From the NCBI RefSeq assembly GCF_004210375.1, contig NC_134835.1, positions 68,974,447 through 69,038,446 of the forward strand: a DNA stretch of 64,000 nt. Reading direction: 5' to 3'. Under the pieces are notes generated by a model that was not told where the DNA came from, did not search any database, and worked only from the letters and a program-made list of their open reading frames with translations. Position numbers and translations under genes: made by a program. Source of the DNA: Tachypleus tridentatus (lineage: Eukaryota; Arthropoda; Merostomata; Xiphosura; Limulidae). Numbering within the stretch: the first letter of the stretch is position 1; every line of letters starts with the position of its first letter. Shown piece after piece: positions 1 to 12,900 of the stretch.

Positions 1-1309
1 TTGAAGGGAAAAAAATACTGGCTGGTGCAATACTTTTTTTACTGTTAAAAAGTAAATGGATTAATTATTCACTTGAAAGATTTTCCACAAGCCTCACATT
101 CAACAAACAACAGCCAGTAACTGCTTGTGGATTATATTAATATGCTCTTAATTCCTTAAGACCAAGGTACAATAATTCAACACATTTCTAGTATGGTTTG
201 TTAAAATGTATTGTGAAAAAAAACTGCTGGATGAAATAGTTAGAAATTTCAGAATTTTCTTTTCAAGTTTCAGAAAAAAAATTGCTAAGCAATATTTGTG
301 CAATTTTATAGTTTTGAAAGCTTTTGTAGCTATGTTTACAGTAACCAGCATACAATAAAAATAACTTTACCATATCAATTTACATATATATGTGTGTATT
401 TTTTCAGCACTTTTCTTTGATCATTCAATCAGTTACTTATGCTGTTCTAGCCTATTGCATATATGGTTTAACATAATGGCTCTGTCAACAAATAAAAACT
501 TGACATGATTGAGTGCAAAATGATTTACCTAAGCCTTTTGTTTCCTATTGTTTCAACATCATAATTCAAATGAATTACTAAACAATAAAGCATGCTTTAA
601 ACAAGTTTTTTAAAGTTCTTCTAGCAACATATCAGTAAGCTAAGCTTTTATCAATTTCCTGAAAGCTCTACATGAATCTCTATTAAACTGAAAACTATTT
701 TAGATTTTAGAATTCAAACAATGTAAAAAATAGCTTCCATAAAATGTTTATATCAGTAGTCTATGGCTTCTTGAAGCTTAGATGTAAGCAGTTACATCAC
801 ATCAAAACAACTGAGACTTTAAAACACTAGTTGACTAAAAACAGAGGCCTCACATGGTTTTATTGTCTTGAACTGTTTCATGTACCATTATAATTCCTAT
901 ATGCAGAATTTGGAAATAATATTCATTTTTTCCATCATGTAAAGTTTTTTCACAAAAAGTCATATGTACTTTTCCACAAGTGAATAATTTTCATTAAACC
1001 TGGGTCACATTTTGTTATACTTAAAATATTGACAACTCCTAACTATTGATTTCTCTAAACCAATCAATCATTCAAGAACCCATGAGAAACACACCATAAA
1101 TATATAAATGGTTAATAGGCCACGTAATGTGCCATTTCTGGGTAAAATTGTTTGTGTGTGCCCTTTGATATATTTTTTTTTCTTTTCATTATTATCTATT
1201 CATTGCTATGAAAAAAAAAAAGGTTGTATAAATGATCCAAACATATTGTTATATTTGTGGTAAACTTATAGTACAAAAAAGACAAAACATTACAAAATTT
1301 GTCAAAAAA
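1..1309. other. AT-rich intronic sequence
   Basis: This is presumably part of the GRTP1 intron following exon 5. It has poly-A/T runs but no exon with TBC similarity on the minus strand and no clear repeat. Confidence 0.5.
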
Positions 1310-2850
1310 ACACAATACATGTATTTTGGTATAAAACTTGGGGACCAAGACAAATCACGGTGTCAAAGAGTTGAGACAATAGACTAAAGGTAAGAAAAAG
1401 TCTTTGCCTTTTGAAATTCCAATGGTTTGGTGTGAGCCTAGGAACAACAGAGATGACTGCTATTTTTGCAAATGCAAGGCTACAACAATCAAAATAAAAA
1501 TGATATTTTTATCCGAATCTTCAATCTTTTATAAGACCTGTTGCTCATGGACCTGATGTACCAGTATCTACCATTGATACAGTTTCATCTGATTCTGAAG
1601 TCATTAAAAATTATGGTAAGGACTGTTTTCAACCTGAAAAGTCTGATGAAACACAATTTTTCACATAAGATGAACTTAATGAATTGGTGAGAGATATGGG
1701 CCTTCCAAAGGATTCTTCAGAAATTTTCTGGTGCAAATGTTGAGCCACAAACTTACTTTATCAAGGGACATAACTTTACTTGTACAGTAATCATGAGAAA
1801 GAGTTTATATCATACCTTTTGCTGGAATATTTACTGATTTACTGAAACAATACTCTTGAATTAATACCAATGCTAGGAGCTGCAGTTTATGACCTAAGTA
1901 AATGGTGAATGTTCACTGATTTCTCCAAAGATAAAAAAATCTAAAAGGTGTTCTCTTTCACAATGGTAACATATATGCATATATTTCCATTGCTCATTTG
2001 GTTCATTCGAAGAAAACATATGAAAATCTCTAACCTCTTATGGTCAAACACAAAGAAGATGGTTGGCTACTTTGTGGGGATGTCCTAGTCTTTGTATGTT
2101 GTTGGGTCAACAATTCAGTTATACACAGTTTCCATGGTTTTTGTGTGAATGGGAGAGCAGAGTACAAAATTAGCTCTGGAAAAAAAAAAAAACAATGACC
2201 ACACAAAGTCAGCTTGATACAAGGATCAAAATACACCAAGTGTGAAAGTTTGACTGACCCAAAGAAAGTCCTAGTTCTGCCACTTCAATTAAAATTGAGC
2301 TTGAAGAAACAGCTTGTAAAGGTCTTAGACGAATATGTCGACTGCTTCATGTATCTACATGGACAATTCCCAGTTCTTTCAGGAGTGAAACTTACAGAAT
2401 TAAATTTTTTGGAATTCAGATTAGAAAAGTGACTTTGGATAAACAGTTTGAAAGGATAATGAGGAAAGTTAAAAATTAAGTGTGGATAAACATTTAAAGA
2501 TGTTATTAACAAATTTTAGAAAAACAAGGACCCAAATTACAAAAATACTGTCAATAACATGCTTGATAAATTCAAAGAGTTGGGTTGTAATACGAATTTG
2601 AAAGTTCATTCCTTAAACTCATACACTGACTACTTCCCTGGAAATCTCAGTGCTGTCATCAAAAAACAAGAGTAAAGGCTTCATCAAGACATCAGGAAAA
2701 TAGAGAAGGGGTATCACGAATGGTAGAACATCAGCATAATGGCTGGTTACTGCTAGTCATTAAAATGAGATACCCCAGATACAATACATAAAAGAAAGAC
2801 ACCAACAGGTAGGTTTGAAACTAAAAGATGTAGATTTCACAAATAAAAAT
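1310..2850 (+). pseudogene. Decayed copy of a multicopy arthropod gene family of unknown function
   Basis: Read across three frames, the plus strand shows successive blocks I recognise from a family of uncharacterised multicopy arthropod proteins: KLGDQDKS near 1335; a degraded PMVW..EPRNNRDDCYFC block (1420-1465); DELNELVRDMGLPKDSSEI (1671-1727); a WRMFIDSSKDS-like stretch near 1905; KKVLVLPLQLKLSLKKQLV (2262-2318); and FPENLGAV..EQGERFHQDI..KGYHEW near 2635-2730. Stops and frameshifts occur between all blocks. It sits in a GRTP1 intron on the opposite strand. The copy is dead. Whether the family is mobile or amplified by retroposition is unknown to me. Confidence 0.6.
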
Positions 2851-3865
2851 TATGACTAATGAGAATGCACATTCATTTGACATCAATGTCCTTCCCATTT
2901 CTTCCATTTGTATTTTGTTAACATAATAATAAAAAATGTTCATTGTGGTAAACAAGATAATAATTTGATCTAAGTATATGTTTTTTTCATCCTGATTTGT
3001 AAAATATTCTTACATGATTAAAAAAAATGAATATTATTTTCACACAATTTGTGCAGCTGAATTATGGACAATCCTTTATCAAAAAAACATTTACGAAGTT
3101 TAAGTTTACACATTTGTGACATCAATAAAACTACACTTGTATTCAAGTTACAAGGGAAAAATTAGCTCTATTTTGTTCAAAACTATTATGACTGTTCTTG
3201 CTGTATTATTCTTAAAAATTTCAGGAAATTCACGTATATTAATGATTTCTTTGGAAGCTCTCTAAACATCAACTAAAATGAAAAATTTGATTTTTTGACT
3301 TTTTATGTTTAAAAGTAAATAATTAAATAAAACTATTTTGTAGAATAATTTTCAACTCATAAATATATTATTTTCTGCAGGTTGGAAAGTGCTGCAAGAT
3401 CAAATTATCTATCTTTTTTTTTTTAATTTAATGGTGAAATTTTACCCTAGAGGCACACTGCACCCACCTGGGCATGAAAGACTTGATACTCAATTACCTC
3501 AATTTTTAAAGCATATGCTTGTCATCAATTTATTAAAACTAAACGTTTTTTTAATATTTCAATCTTATTCATAGTTATGGATACATGTATAATATTCAAA
3601 CAATACTTACATAGCTTATTAACCCTTTTAACATGTAATTAAATTTCACACTCATTAGATTTCTACCAAATATTTTCTCTGTATAAAGAAATGTTTTATT
3701 CATTAAATCAAAAAAAGCAAGTGTTAATAATGAGGTAATATATCAAAAAAATATCATCATAAAAAGATGTTTAATATGTGTTATTAACAGTGCATGGAAA
3801 CAATAGATGACTCATAGGAGATAATCTAGAGAAAATATTTGAAAAAAAATTTTATTACCACTAAC
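2851..3865. other. AT-rich intronic sequence
   Basis: It lies downstream of GRTP1 exon 5. No exon or recognisable repeat was seen. The small open frame at 3389-3574 has no family resemblance. Confidence 0.5.
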
Positions 3866-3990
3866 CTGGCAATATCCAACTGATGGATTCTTCTGGGCAA
3901 AGGCAACAAGAACATTGTAGAGTGGCTGTCGTTTCCCATCAAGAGAATCAACTTTGAAATAAATATTGTCAGGAAATGTTCGTGGTATGT
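3866..3990 (-). CDS. GRTP1: GRTP1 coding exon 5
   Basis: The exon has 125 nt. It completes Asp112 and encodes IPRTFPDN, then LYNVLVAFAQ and VGYCQ. It ends exactly after the glutamine finger at donor GTTAGT, so the next exon should begin with the family's GMN. No such exon is visible in 1-3865 on this strand. Confidence 0.9.
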
Positions 3991-6900
3991 CTGAAACATT
4001 CAAAATTAGTCAAAAATTTTAAACAAGGACATAGGTTTATATTAACGTAAAATTAATAAATTTTTGGCAAGAAAACAATCAGAAAATAACATTATTTTTC
4101 TTTCACCACCATACTTTTATAAACTAAAAGATAATTAATATAAATCAATACTCCAGAGAATTCTGAAAATTCTCAATTCAAAAGATATAAAAAAATTATC
4201 ACACAAACTTAAAGAAAATGTATTGGGTATTTATTATAACACACAGTTTTTTTTTCATTCTTAACTCTCCAAGTTTAATATGATATGTATTATAATATTT
4301 TGTTTTTCCTGGTATTTTTTAAATTTTGTGTTTGCTATAAAACTTTCTTTCTGTCCCTACTCTACAAGTTTAACTCTTTAAACCCACAATTACTTTTATA
4401 CTGTCCCAATAGCAACTGTCATACCTTACAAAATTTCAGGTCTGTTTATAAAAGGTTTATAATAGCATGGTTTGGATTATTTTTCAGCCAGAGAGACTAA
4501 ACTGTTATCAAACACTATCACCAAACAAAGAGTAAATTGGGATTTTCAGTCAGATGCTGGGAGCATCCACTAAGATTTAAGGAGTTATACAGAATTTACC
4601 ATATGTGCTCCCCAACTATTTATTCTATGCTTATTATGGTACTTACTTCAATAACTTGGCTTCTCCTATCTTTCTATAAACTTCTTTACCATAAAACTAA
4701 AACATAACACATCAAACTTCACCTATTCACAGTTATTTTCACCTTATCTCATCAAGAAGTTGAAATATAACCAGAGAAAAAAAAGAAAAGAAAAAGCCTT
4801 ACAAGATGACAGTAATTTGTTTACTCACCTATTTTTATAGATTCCACAATCTCTGGTGGAATAGGCATTGAAAGAAGAGTGGAATATAGGTCTGGATCTG
4901 CATCTTTCAGATCTTGAGCTTTACTAACCTCCATCCAGACCTAGCAATTATCATACTTTAATTAGTAAATAAAATACTTTTTTTATTCACACAAAGAAAA
5001 TATTTCTCTCTTATTTACATTCAAGTTGTACATTTTTTTTTGTAATTTTAATATTTCTAAGTCTATTAAGTTTTTCAAATACAGCAGACATACACACACA
5101 CACACACACACACAAATGATAACATCAACAGGAATCTACTAACAGTGAGCTACAATATATATTTCTAATAATTTTAAGAAACTCAATATCAATACACTTC
5201 ATACTATAAAATGCATAGTGTAATACATAATATACAATCACTTTATTACAAAAAAAGAGCTTGAAAGATATAAAAGGACATTATTTTAATGTAACTTTCA
5301 TAACACATCTTAGCATATTGTAATTTATAGCAGTTACTAATAGTTCACCCACTATCATACACTTAATTAATGTAGAATAATATGTCTACATAAAACAAGT
5401 AATTTTTTTACACTTTCTAAACCTTTTATATGAATAGTCTTTACACAGTCACAAAATATTCAATATGTGTTTTAGCCCTATACCTCAAAACCCTGGTTAT
5501 AGGTTTGTTTGGAGTTTAATAGTTGTATATTTGTATAATATATTGCACTGATTATAGAATAATTCATATCATTCTAAGCTTAAAAATTCTCACGTTAGAC
5601 ATTTTTATTTCTAACTGAACTAATTCGAATTGTTTTCTCTATACTTCATTAATATTGGATAATTTAAATTGTTCACACAGGATACTGAACATTCACTAAA
5701 CCTATATCTCTAAAGCTAACCTAAGTTCTAACCATGATGTTTTAATACTCACCAAACCTCTATATTCACGTGGTATTCCTTTTCTTATATACCTTTTTAC
5801 TGAAAAAAAAACAGTACAACAGCTCCTAAACATGTTTCTAAATAAAGTTTCAATCAATAACATAACATTAAAAGACAACAAAAGACTACATTAGTGTCAT
5901 CCACTACATTAAACTAAACACAAACTTAAAGCCACCCTTATCATTCAAATATTTATCAAACTTTCCTTTAAACTTTCATAAAATAATTGCTCCTGTCCCA
6001 TCTGATGGCAACCCATTTCAAAGGCTAAGTAACTATCCTGTTAAAAAAGTTAATATTTTTATACACTGAAACAATGTTTCCAACAGACATCTCCACTCTA
6101 CAATGTAGCTAAACCATGCAGAAACATGAACTAGGTAGGAGTTTCAAAGAAAATGACAAGCAAAACAAATTGTGCATATATAGGACAGCACTGGATAAGA
6201 AAAGCTAAAACATCTTAACAAAAATAAAGGTGATTTAACTGAAGATGACTCCTAGTCAACTAAAGTTTTTGTCTCCTTAGTCTTACCATTTTCACCATTA
6301 AATAGAAAATAAAAATATGGTATCAACATTATCAACTTTCTTATTCTTAAAAGACTTCAGTCAGATCCCCTCTAGCTTCTCTTTTCAGGAGAAAACAAGT
6401 TCAGATATTTTAAACTTTCTTCATATGACAACCATTCCATCCTCAGTATCATCCTAGTAACTCTTCTGTGAAACCCTTCCAACAATTCATTGTCCTTTCT
6501 AATGTTAAGGTAACAAAACTGAACACAATGCTCCAAATCTGGTCTCACCCATAACACTATTATTATCTTTATAGACTTGTACTTAATATTTTTGTAGATG
6601 CAACCTACAATCCTATTTGTCCTTCCACTAGCAATAGCAAATTGTTTGAATGACTTAAGAGATTGATCAACCAGGAACATAGAGATCTTTTTCTTCCACA
6701 ACAGAGTTAAAGTTATTCCCTTTAAAATTACACTCATAAATCAAATTGTGATACCTCTCATGAATTACCTTGCTACACTTAAAAGCCATTTGCAATTTAT
6801 TTGCAAATAATATATTTACTACCCTTTCATAACCCTTTCAGTGATACAGATGCAGATTTGAAAAAAAAAAAAAAAAATGGTCCTAACACTGAGCCCTAAG

Positions 6901-9900
6901 GTACACTACTCAGGACATTAATCCAATTTAACTGAACTCCATTTACAACAACCCAGTTCTTTCTTTCCATCTACCCAGTTCTGATTTAGTGAGCAAACCT
7001 ATCACAAAGAGAGAACTTTTTCAAGAAAATTAAATGTTTTCTTCAAATAATATCTATTAAAAGCCAAAAACATATACTGTAGACTGTTACAGAATGTTAA
7101 TTGATTTTGTTAACTATAGGCAAAAGACTACTTGATTAATTGAACTGATACCAGAAAATATTATTAGTTATGGACAGAAAACAATCTACCATTGTAATAT
7201 TCTACTATACAAGTTTTTATGCAGATTTTAATAAGCCTCTGCTGTAGTGAAAAAAAAATTCTTAGCATCTAAAATCATGGTTTTTATACAGTTAGTTAAA
7301 TTAATGCTAGTCTACCTCAGAAGTAACTTTGAATTACATAATGTTATGCAGCTTAAGGTTGCAAGAACATAGATCTATCATAAATGTTAACAACTCATCA
7401 AACTTAAATTGTTAGGTTTTACCTATTTATTAACTTAACCTCACCAAGTAATATTAGCTATTAGCTTTATAAGGCCTACTGTTAGTTGGTGTGTAATTAT
7501 GTTTTGCAAAAGCAAGGTTATGTTACTGTAAATAGCCAGCAACATTACTATCTCTATTTCTTGCAAATCTTGAAAGCTTTTAGTTCTTGTTTTTCTTTTT
7601 ACAGGCATACACTTTGAGAGCATTCAAGGCTTGTCTAACAAACACGAATTGATTCAAGGATATTTCTGAGTAAGAATATAAACATTTACAACATAAACTT
7701 AATCATTACATTAAAAAAAACAACTGAAATCTCTATTAGACATTTCTATTAATTATGGAGTATTAAAATATTACACTCTTCAAAAGTTTTGTTTTAAATA
7801 GCCATTTTATGAGGTAAGTAATAATAACCTTCAGCAGAATTTAAACGAACTTGGATTAATTTCCTTTACAACTGACACTTGGAATGACAGTCACTATTAT
7901 TTGTATTTGAACATAACAGTTAATATTTTTTACAACAACCATGTAGTTGTATTCTCAGGTTAAACAAATTTTTCCCAAGAGTGAATAAAACAGGTCCAAA
8001 GTTGAACAGAAGATTAGACCAAAATAAAACAGTACAAAATGTGGGGAGGAAAGGTGGAAAGTGTGAAAGAAAGTAAGTACCTATCAGAAATACACTTTCA
8101 GTGCAGGAAAATTATAATTTCTGATACAGTACTTACCTCCTTTCACAAGATTAACTAGAATCTCACACTAAAGAGGAGACATGACAAGTGCGAGAGAGAA
8201 ACAGAAGTACCTCCAAAAGCACTAAAATGGTACTTCTGATTATGAAAGAAGGATATCTAAAAAACAGTTGGGAGCATCACACCACTTTTGAGCTAGGTAT
8301 ATACTTTGCCTGTGTGAATAATTTGGGAAACTCATCGGCAGAAAATGCAAGGTGCAGAGAGGTTGGGAAATATCAAACCATACCCAGTAAGTCACCTGAA
8401 TCTAAAACATTCTGTATGGGGAACTAACATCCCACAAGGGTAGGATGAGGACCATACCATATTCACCTACAACCCAATAATTGGAGACCAAAGTCTGCAA
8501 GAACACCTGGGTACAACACAAAAATCAATATCCTACAGCAATCCAGAACTGGCCATTCAGCATTGAGAGGATGGATTCCATTTGTGCAATAACTGACAAG
8601 GAGTGGTTCATTCTAATCCAATACCTCTTCTAGGAGGAACTAACATCTTGTGATGGTAAGATGAAGACACCTAATAAAATGAGTGAACTGCATGTGTGAC
8701 AGCTTAACTCCAAGTGTTATAAAATGTGTAAGCAGTAAGTGCAACTGAATATTGTAGAAAGATTGCATCATCCATTTCGGAGATGGATCAACTCCAGTGA
8801 AAGTGTAAATGGTATCAGAAGGTCACAGTCATTTTTAATGGGATGGACTAACACCAGTAGAGTCTGTTTTATTTACACCAGCAGAACACCACCACCCTAT
8901 TCTCAACTGAATATTTATAGCAAATATTTTAGTAGCAATTATTCAGAAGAAAGCTTTCCCGGTCCAGCACTCTAGCAGCTTGAAACTGGACCGGGACCAG
9001 GACTCCTGTACTCCACTTGAAGAAGGAAAGAACTATGCATTTGGGAGTTTGGAAGACCATCATTACTGGAGACAGTGCAACAGACAGCTGCAAAACCCTA
9101 TTTGAAAAGCAGACCATACTGAGTTCTTCACTCAAGATATGGCAGGGATAGGAAACTGTCCCCTTCTACTTTACCCATGCCATCAATAGGTGGCATGATC
9201 CAGGAAGAACATGTTTAAGAAACAATTATTACAAGGTAGAAAACATTCCAGCAATCTTGTGGAACATCCCATCTCTACAATGATCATACAAAGTCACGGA
9301 CAAGAGCATACAGTCAATATGGCATACAGTGCAGATTTTGTTGTTAAAGTATACATGGCCAGGTACAACTTGCCACACAACATGATTCAAGAGATATACA
9401 TGGCCAGGTACAACTTGCCACACAACATGATTCAAGAGATGAATCCAAAGCAAGGGCTTCTGTTAGAAAAAAAAGCATTAATAAAGACTTACATAGTGTC
9501 ACAGCTGCATCTAAGTGTGAAGTATAACCACATGGTAGGCAATACCCTGAGAATACAGGAATAATGATTGAGATAATGGGAGATAAATGTCAGTGTGGTG
9601 GTCAACATGTCCAATCACAGAACTTCCTCCAAAGGTCAAAGATGATGAGAAATAAGGGACAAGGTAAAGAGGCAGATTGTACACAAGGTAAAATGGAATA
9701 ACAGAAAATGGGGAGGGGATAAGAGGAGTAAGCTAACAGGATGAAACAATGAATCTAACTGAGAATTATGAAAGGGAAGAAAGACCTGAAAATAAAAAGG
9801 TAGTCCAGAAGAAACTGCTGGGAATGTGGACCCTTAAAGGAAACTGTTCAAACAATATAACAATAAACAGCATGAGGCAGGCATAAAATTCTCTCCAGAT

Positions 9901-12900
9901 TATGACAAAGGTAACATGAGAAAGAGTGGGAAGGGAAATGGGAAATATCAAGATTTTACCCTCATGAGCCACTGAAGGAAGAAATGATCCACAGAAAGAA
10001 GATGTAAAGTTGCACAGTATGCAAGGAACAGCTATAGGTAATATACCTGACCTATGTCACCCACAGGCCATAAGAGGAAGGGAGTATGCTTTAAGGGATA
10101 GGTAAGATAAAGAACATGAGGCAACGGACTCAAACAGTAGTCAAATGAGCACAACAGTAATGTCCCAATCCAGAAGTACCAGACACAGATAAACTGCAGC
10201 ACCACAGAAAGTAGCAACAGACAAGGACAGAGAAGGGAAAGTTTGGGAGATAGGAACTGATGCCACAATCAGCTTCAACAGGAATAAGTGGGCCATTAGA
10301 AAAAAAAGGTGGAGTGTTATGGGACAGTAGTAACCCTCGAGTCCAAAGATTCTAATATAAAACATGAACATCATAAAAGAAGCAGGGCCACATGAAGGAT
10401 ATGGAGCCAGGAAAATGTGTCCAATGGAATTAAGGCAATACGACTCAAAAGAACCTCACAACAAACCATATTTGCAGGGCCAGATCTAAAAATGACAAAT
10501 GGGCCAATGTGAAAGTAAGGCATGAGATTAAGTCCCCTCAGAACACCCCTCAGGGATCCAGTGAAGAACCCCTGACAGGAGATGGACTGAGGATAGGTAC
10601 CACAAATAAATTGGCATTGTAAAACAAATATATTTCAATAATAGTTATTCTAATACCATCTCCCATAAGGAAGGTAAAATGCATATTATATCTAAGTTTA
10701 TGATACATACAAATCAACAGGTCTAATCATTAAATACAACAGAACTTAATACTAGCAACTTTGATGAAACAAAATGCTGACCATAAAAAAAAATTACCCC
10801 TTTCAAACCATCTTTAAAATGTCTGAATATTAACAATGACTATTTCACAGTACTGACTGAACACAACTAATGCTTATTATACTTATAAAGCAATCTAAAT
10901 TGCTCTATACACATTCATGGAGTAAATCAAAATTCCATTATTTCAACAAATTTTCATCTGAATAAGTAAGTGACTTTACTATACAAGCAAACCTTATAAC
11001 TCTAATTCTTTCAAATAACTCTTTTCTTGGGTCCAAATGATTTCTTTCTATTACCAAAAAGAATACTTGTGAGTTTGTGTATATATATATATATATAATG
11101 GGAAATATAGCTAACAAAAAGGAACCAAATAAATATAATAAACATTTCTTTTTAATTTTATAAAACAGGAATCAATATATACATTGCCTAGTTAGATTTG
11201 GTAATATAGAAAATTTTACTGCTACCAAAAAGCTAAGCCTACAAAAACTGAGTTACTTAAAATTTAAAAAAATGTTATCCCTCTTTTGGTTAGATTAACA
11301 TAATTACAGTGATTTGCCAAAGAAGAGATAAATTTGCTTAAATGTCTAGTACCTCAGTTGTTGTAGTTTTGATTTTCTTGTTTCATTACTTTCTGTTGCA
11401 TTAAAAATGTTCACATTATTCTAGCTAGGTTACATACACATCAATTCCTTCTTGTCTTTATAAAATTTATACATTTCTTAGAATACTTCTTCCTGAAAAT
11501 GAATTGAGAAAGTATATAAAATATTTTACAACTGTGGTTTTAATTTACCCATTTGAAATATGATTAATTCTAATTATCCTTTAACTGTTGTATGTTGCTG
11601 ATACCACAAATCAATCGCTCCTAACCTTTTTTTTCAACTGAGAACTAGTTAGTTATGATCCCAAAATTATACAGGTGTGTACAATACTAACTTTTTAAAG
11701 TATTTTTAAATTATGTTGTTAAACAATACATTTCAGTTACTTAAAATATAAATACACTTTTTTTTTCATTTTTCAAACAACTTGCAGACCAGCAGCTGTT
11801 AACGACTAATGTCGATAACATGAACTACTCATTCCAGTTACCATGATAACATCAACAAGGAGCTTCAATGTACAATGTTTCTCTAGATTTTCAGGGCAAT
11901 GCCTTCTCACATGCCTACTGAAGCCTGGACTTGGAAAGATCTACCATAACAAAAATTTCTTTTTCTGATACTTACTCAGATAGCTTTTTTTTTCTAGGCA
12001 GTTAAATGTATTAATATTTACTTTGATTCAACCAAGCTCTCATAATATTATGACACAGCATTTAAAGTTAAAAAGAGAACAACAATGCAGCAAAAATTTT
12101 CATTACATGTAGATTTAACTGTTTGTAATTACACAATTACAGATGTTCTTGACTGTAGAAGAGAAAAAGAAGAATTATTTATGCTATTAGTACAGGTACA
12201 CTGTTATTCATATAAAACTTTATTTTTCAACAAAAGGTTATCAATAACATCAGTAGATTTAAAAAAATGTAATTTCCTAATGTGTTTGTGTTAGTGAGTT
12301 TCTTTTCTGATCCAAGTTTTTTATTTTAAGCCAATATAGGAGTTTGAACCTAGTACAAAACTTCTCTTGTTGATGGAAAGGACAAAAAGTAATTATAAAT
12401 TTTCAATTAATCTCTAATACACAATCAGCACAGCTACAATGAAAAAAAATCTGATTTCTTGCCACAAATACCTGTTTTCTTACATTGAAAGAATATTCAA
12501 AAGGGAATTGATAAAATCAAAATACTTTTCCAATGATCAGTGTTGTCGAAAAAACCCACTTGTAAAATATTTCCTTAACCCAAATGAGCCGTTTTTACAT
12601 ATATATATATACTTTTCCAATGGTTTTCATGTTTGTTTACATCCCAAATTAATTAGACATTCTAGACATTCAAGGATCAGAAATCAGTGGCTGAAATACA
12701 ATAATGATGTACAAACAAAGTCTTACCTTTTGTACCTTTCTTAACACTTTTCTCCATACCAAGAAGATCTTCCCATTTCTTTGCACGTCGTGATAGTATT
12801 CCCAAGTAATTGGACATAAAATCATCATAGGATTCATAATCAAAATCATCAGGTCTCTCAAATCCATATGGGTCAACACTGCATCATGCAATTAAGGGAA

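Larger units (their letters stand above)
8047..10640. repeat. Purine-rich non-coding repeat block, possibly a large non-autonomous transposon
   Basis: This block is less AT-rich than the flanking intron and strongly purine-biased on the plus strand. It begins at an inverted repeat (8052-8136) and contains a GC hairpin (8957-8996), a perfect 45-bp tandem duplication (9351-9440) and loosely repeated GGAACTAACAT blocks (about 8420 and 8637). No convincing protein domain was seen in six frames. A segment near 8990-9050 resembles segments near 14490-14560 and 39860-39900, which suggests a dispersed family. The right end is uncertain. Confidence 0.4.

Noticed and set aside
3812-4003. 63-residue minus frame as a stand-alone gene
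   Set aside because: Its middle is GRTP1 exon 5; the ends are intron read-through past clear splice sites.
9211-9564. 117-residue plus frame with a peptide repeat
   Set aside because: The repeat comes from the 45-bp DNA duplication, and the antisense frame is equally open; no family resemblance.
12670-12891. 73-residue open frame on the minus strand
   Set aside because: It is in a different phase from GRTP1 exon 2, which overlaps it; the exon frame has the family similarity.
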